Of a DNA stretch of 33,019 nt, positions 33,012 through 33,019 are shown piece by piece. The stretch's first letter is position 1; the number at the start of each line of letters is the position of its first letter. The stretch lies in NCBI GenBank assembly GCA_016932015.1, contig JAFGDQ010000081.1:1-33019 (forward strand). Reading direction: 5' to 3'. The DNA is from Spirochaetota bacterium (GTDB lineage: Bacteria > Spirochaetota > UBA4802 > JAFGDQ01). Made by a program: the position numbers and the translations under genes. The notes under the pieces are model-generated. The model was not told the DNA's origin and did no database searches. It saw only the letters and a program-made list of their open reading frames with translations.

Positions 33012-33019
33012 AGAAATGA

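Noticed and set aside
1..33019. Search by eye for CRISPR arrays, tRNA genes, transposases, toxin-antitoxin pairs and phage genes
   Set aside because: No regularly spaced repeats, cloverleaf with GTTCRANNC-type arm, or recognisable protein of these kinds was seen.

Overview
The window is AT-rich bacterial DNA holding about 29 protein genes, with no rRNA, tRNA, CRISPR array or transposase that I can recognise. The organism is a diderm. The evidence is an RND/TolC export pair, two predicted outer-membrane beta-barrels, Aat transferase, a bactofilin and RseC-like, LepB and Lgt envelope genes. Electron-transfer flavoprotein, a flavodoxin/ferredoxin membrane protein and a PFL-like protein suggest an anaerobic or microaerobic life. 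The mix of Ser/Thr kinase, FHA and VWA proteins with an HDOD protein would suit Spirochaetota or another deep diderm lineage, but I cannot fix the phylum from this window.

Layout. 1-853: lgt, perhaps with the start of an overlapping partial gene. 1191-2944: etfB-etfA with a promoter and two downstream hairpins. 3220-4267: bactofilin and an outer-membrane beta-barrel, translationally overlapping. 4725-6702: a YlbF-like protein, a TPR protein and panB. 7024-7479: an RseC-like protein preceded by GC-rich hairpins. 7781-8311: an unrecognised acidic protein. 8514-14003: a co-directional phospho-signalling block of PPP-type phosphatase, transmembrane Ser/Thr kinase, membrane FHA protein and VWA-TM-FHA protein. 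14316-15209: HDOD protein. 15388-17851: an aspartate-type aminotransferase and a metallo-beta-lactamase-fold hydrolase. 18086-18649: a small beta-barrel. 18838-24438: a TetR-TolC-RND operon. 24705-26762: ktrA-ktrB K+ uptake. 26991-28631: an ACT protein and its DUF711 (UPF0210) partner. 28628-29296: aat. 29435-31342: a TetR regulator divergent from a membrane flavodoxin-ferredoxin. 31337-32812: murI and lepB.

Functional links. The four-gene block at 8514-14003 looks like one reversible-phosphorylation circuit: eraser, writer with an extracytoplasmic sensor-like tail, and two membrane FHA proteins. Both FHA domains lack the usual phosphothreonine-contacting arginines. The RND operon has no periplasmic adaptor gene, and its pump lacks the second TM4 aspartate of the AcrB-type proton relay. 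Two TetR genes have clear palindromic operators near their own starts. The second operator set lies between the regulator and the flavodoxin-ferredoxin gene, which makes that gene the likely target.

Most of the remainder is ordinary housekeeping. No complete new defence or mobile system is visible. The best leads are the phospho-signalling block, the adaptor-less RND operon and the TetR-controlled membrane ferredoxin.
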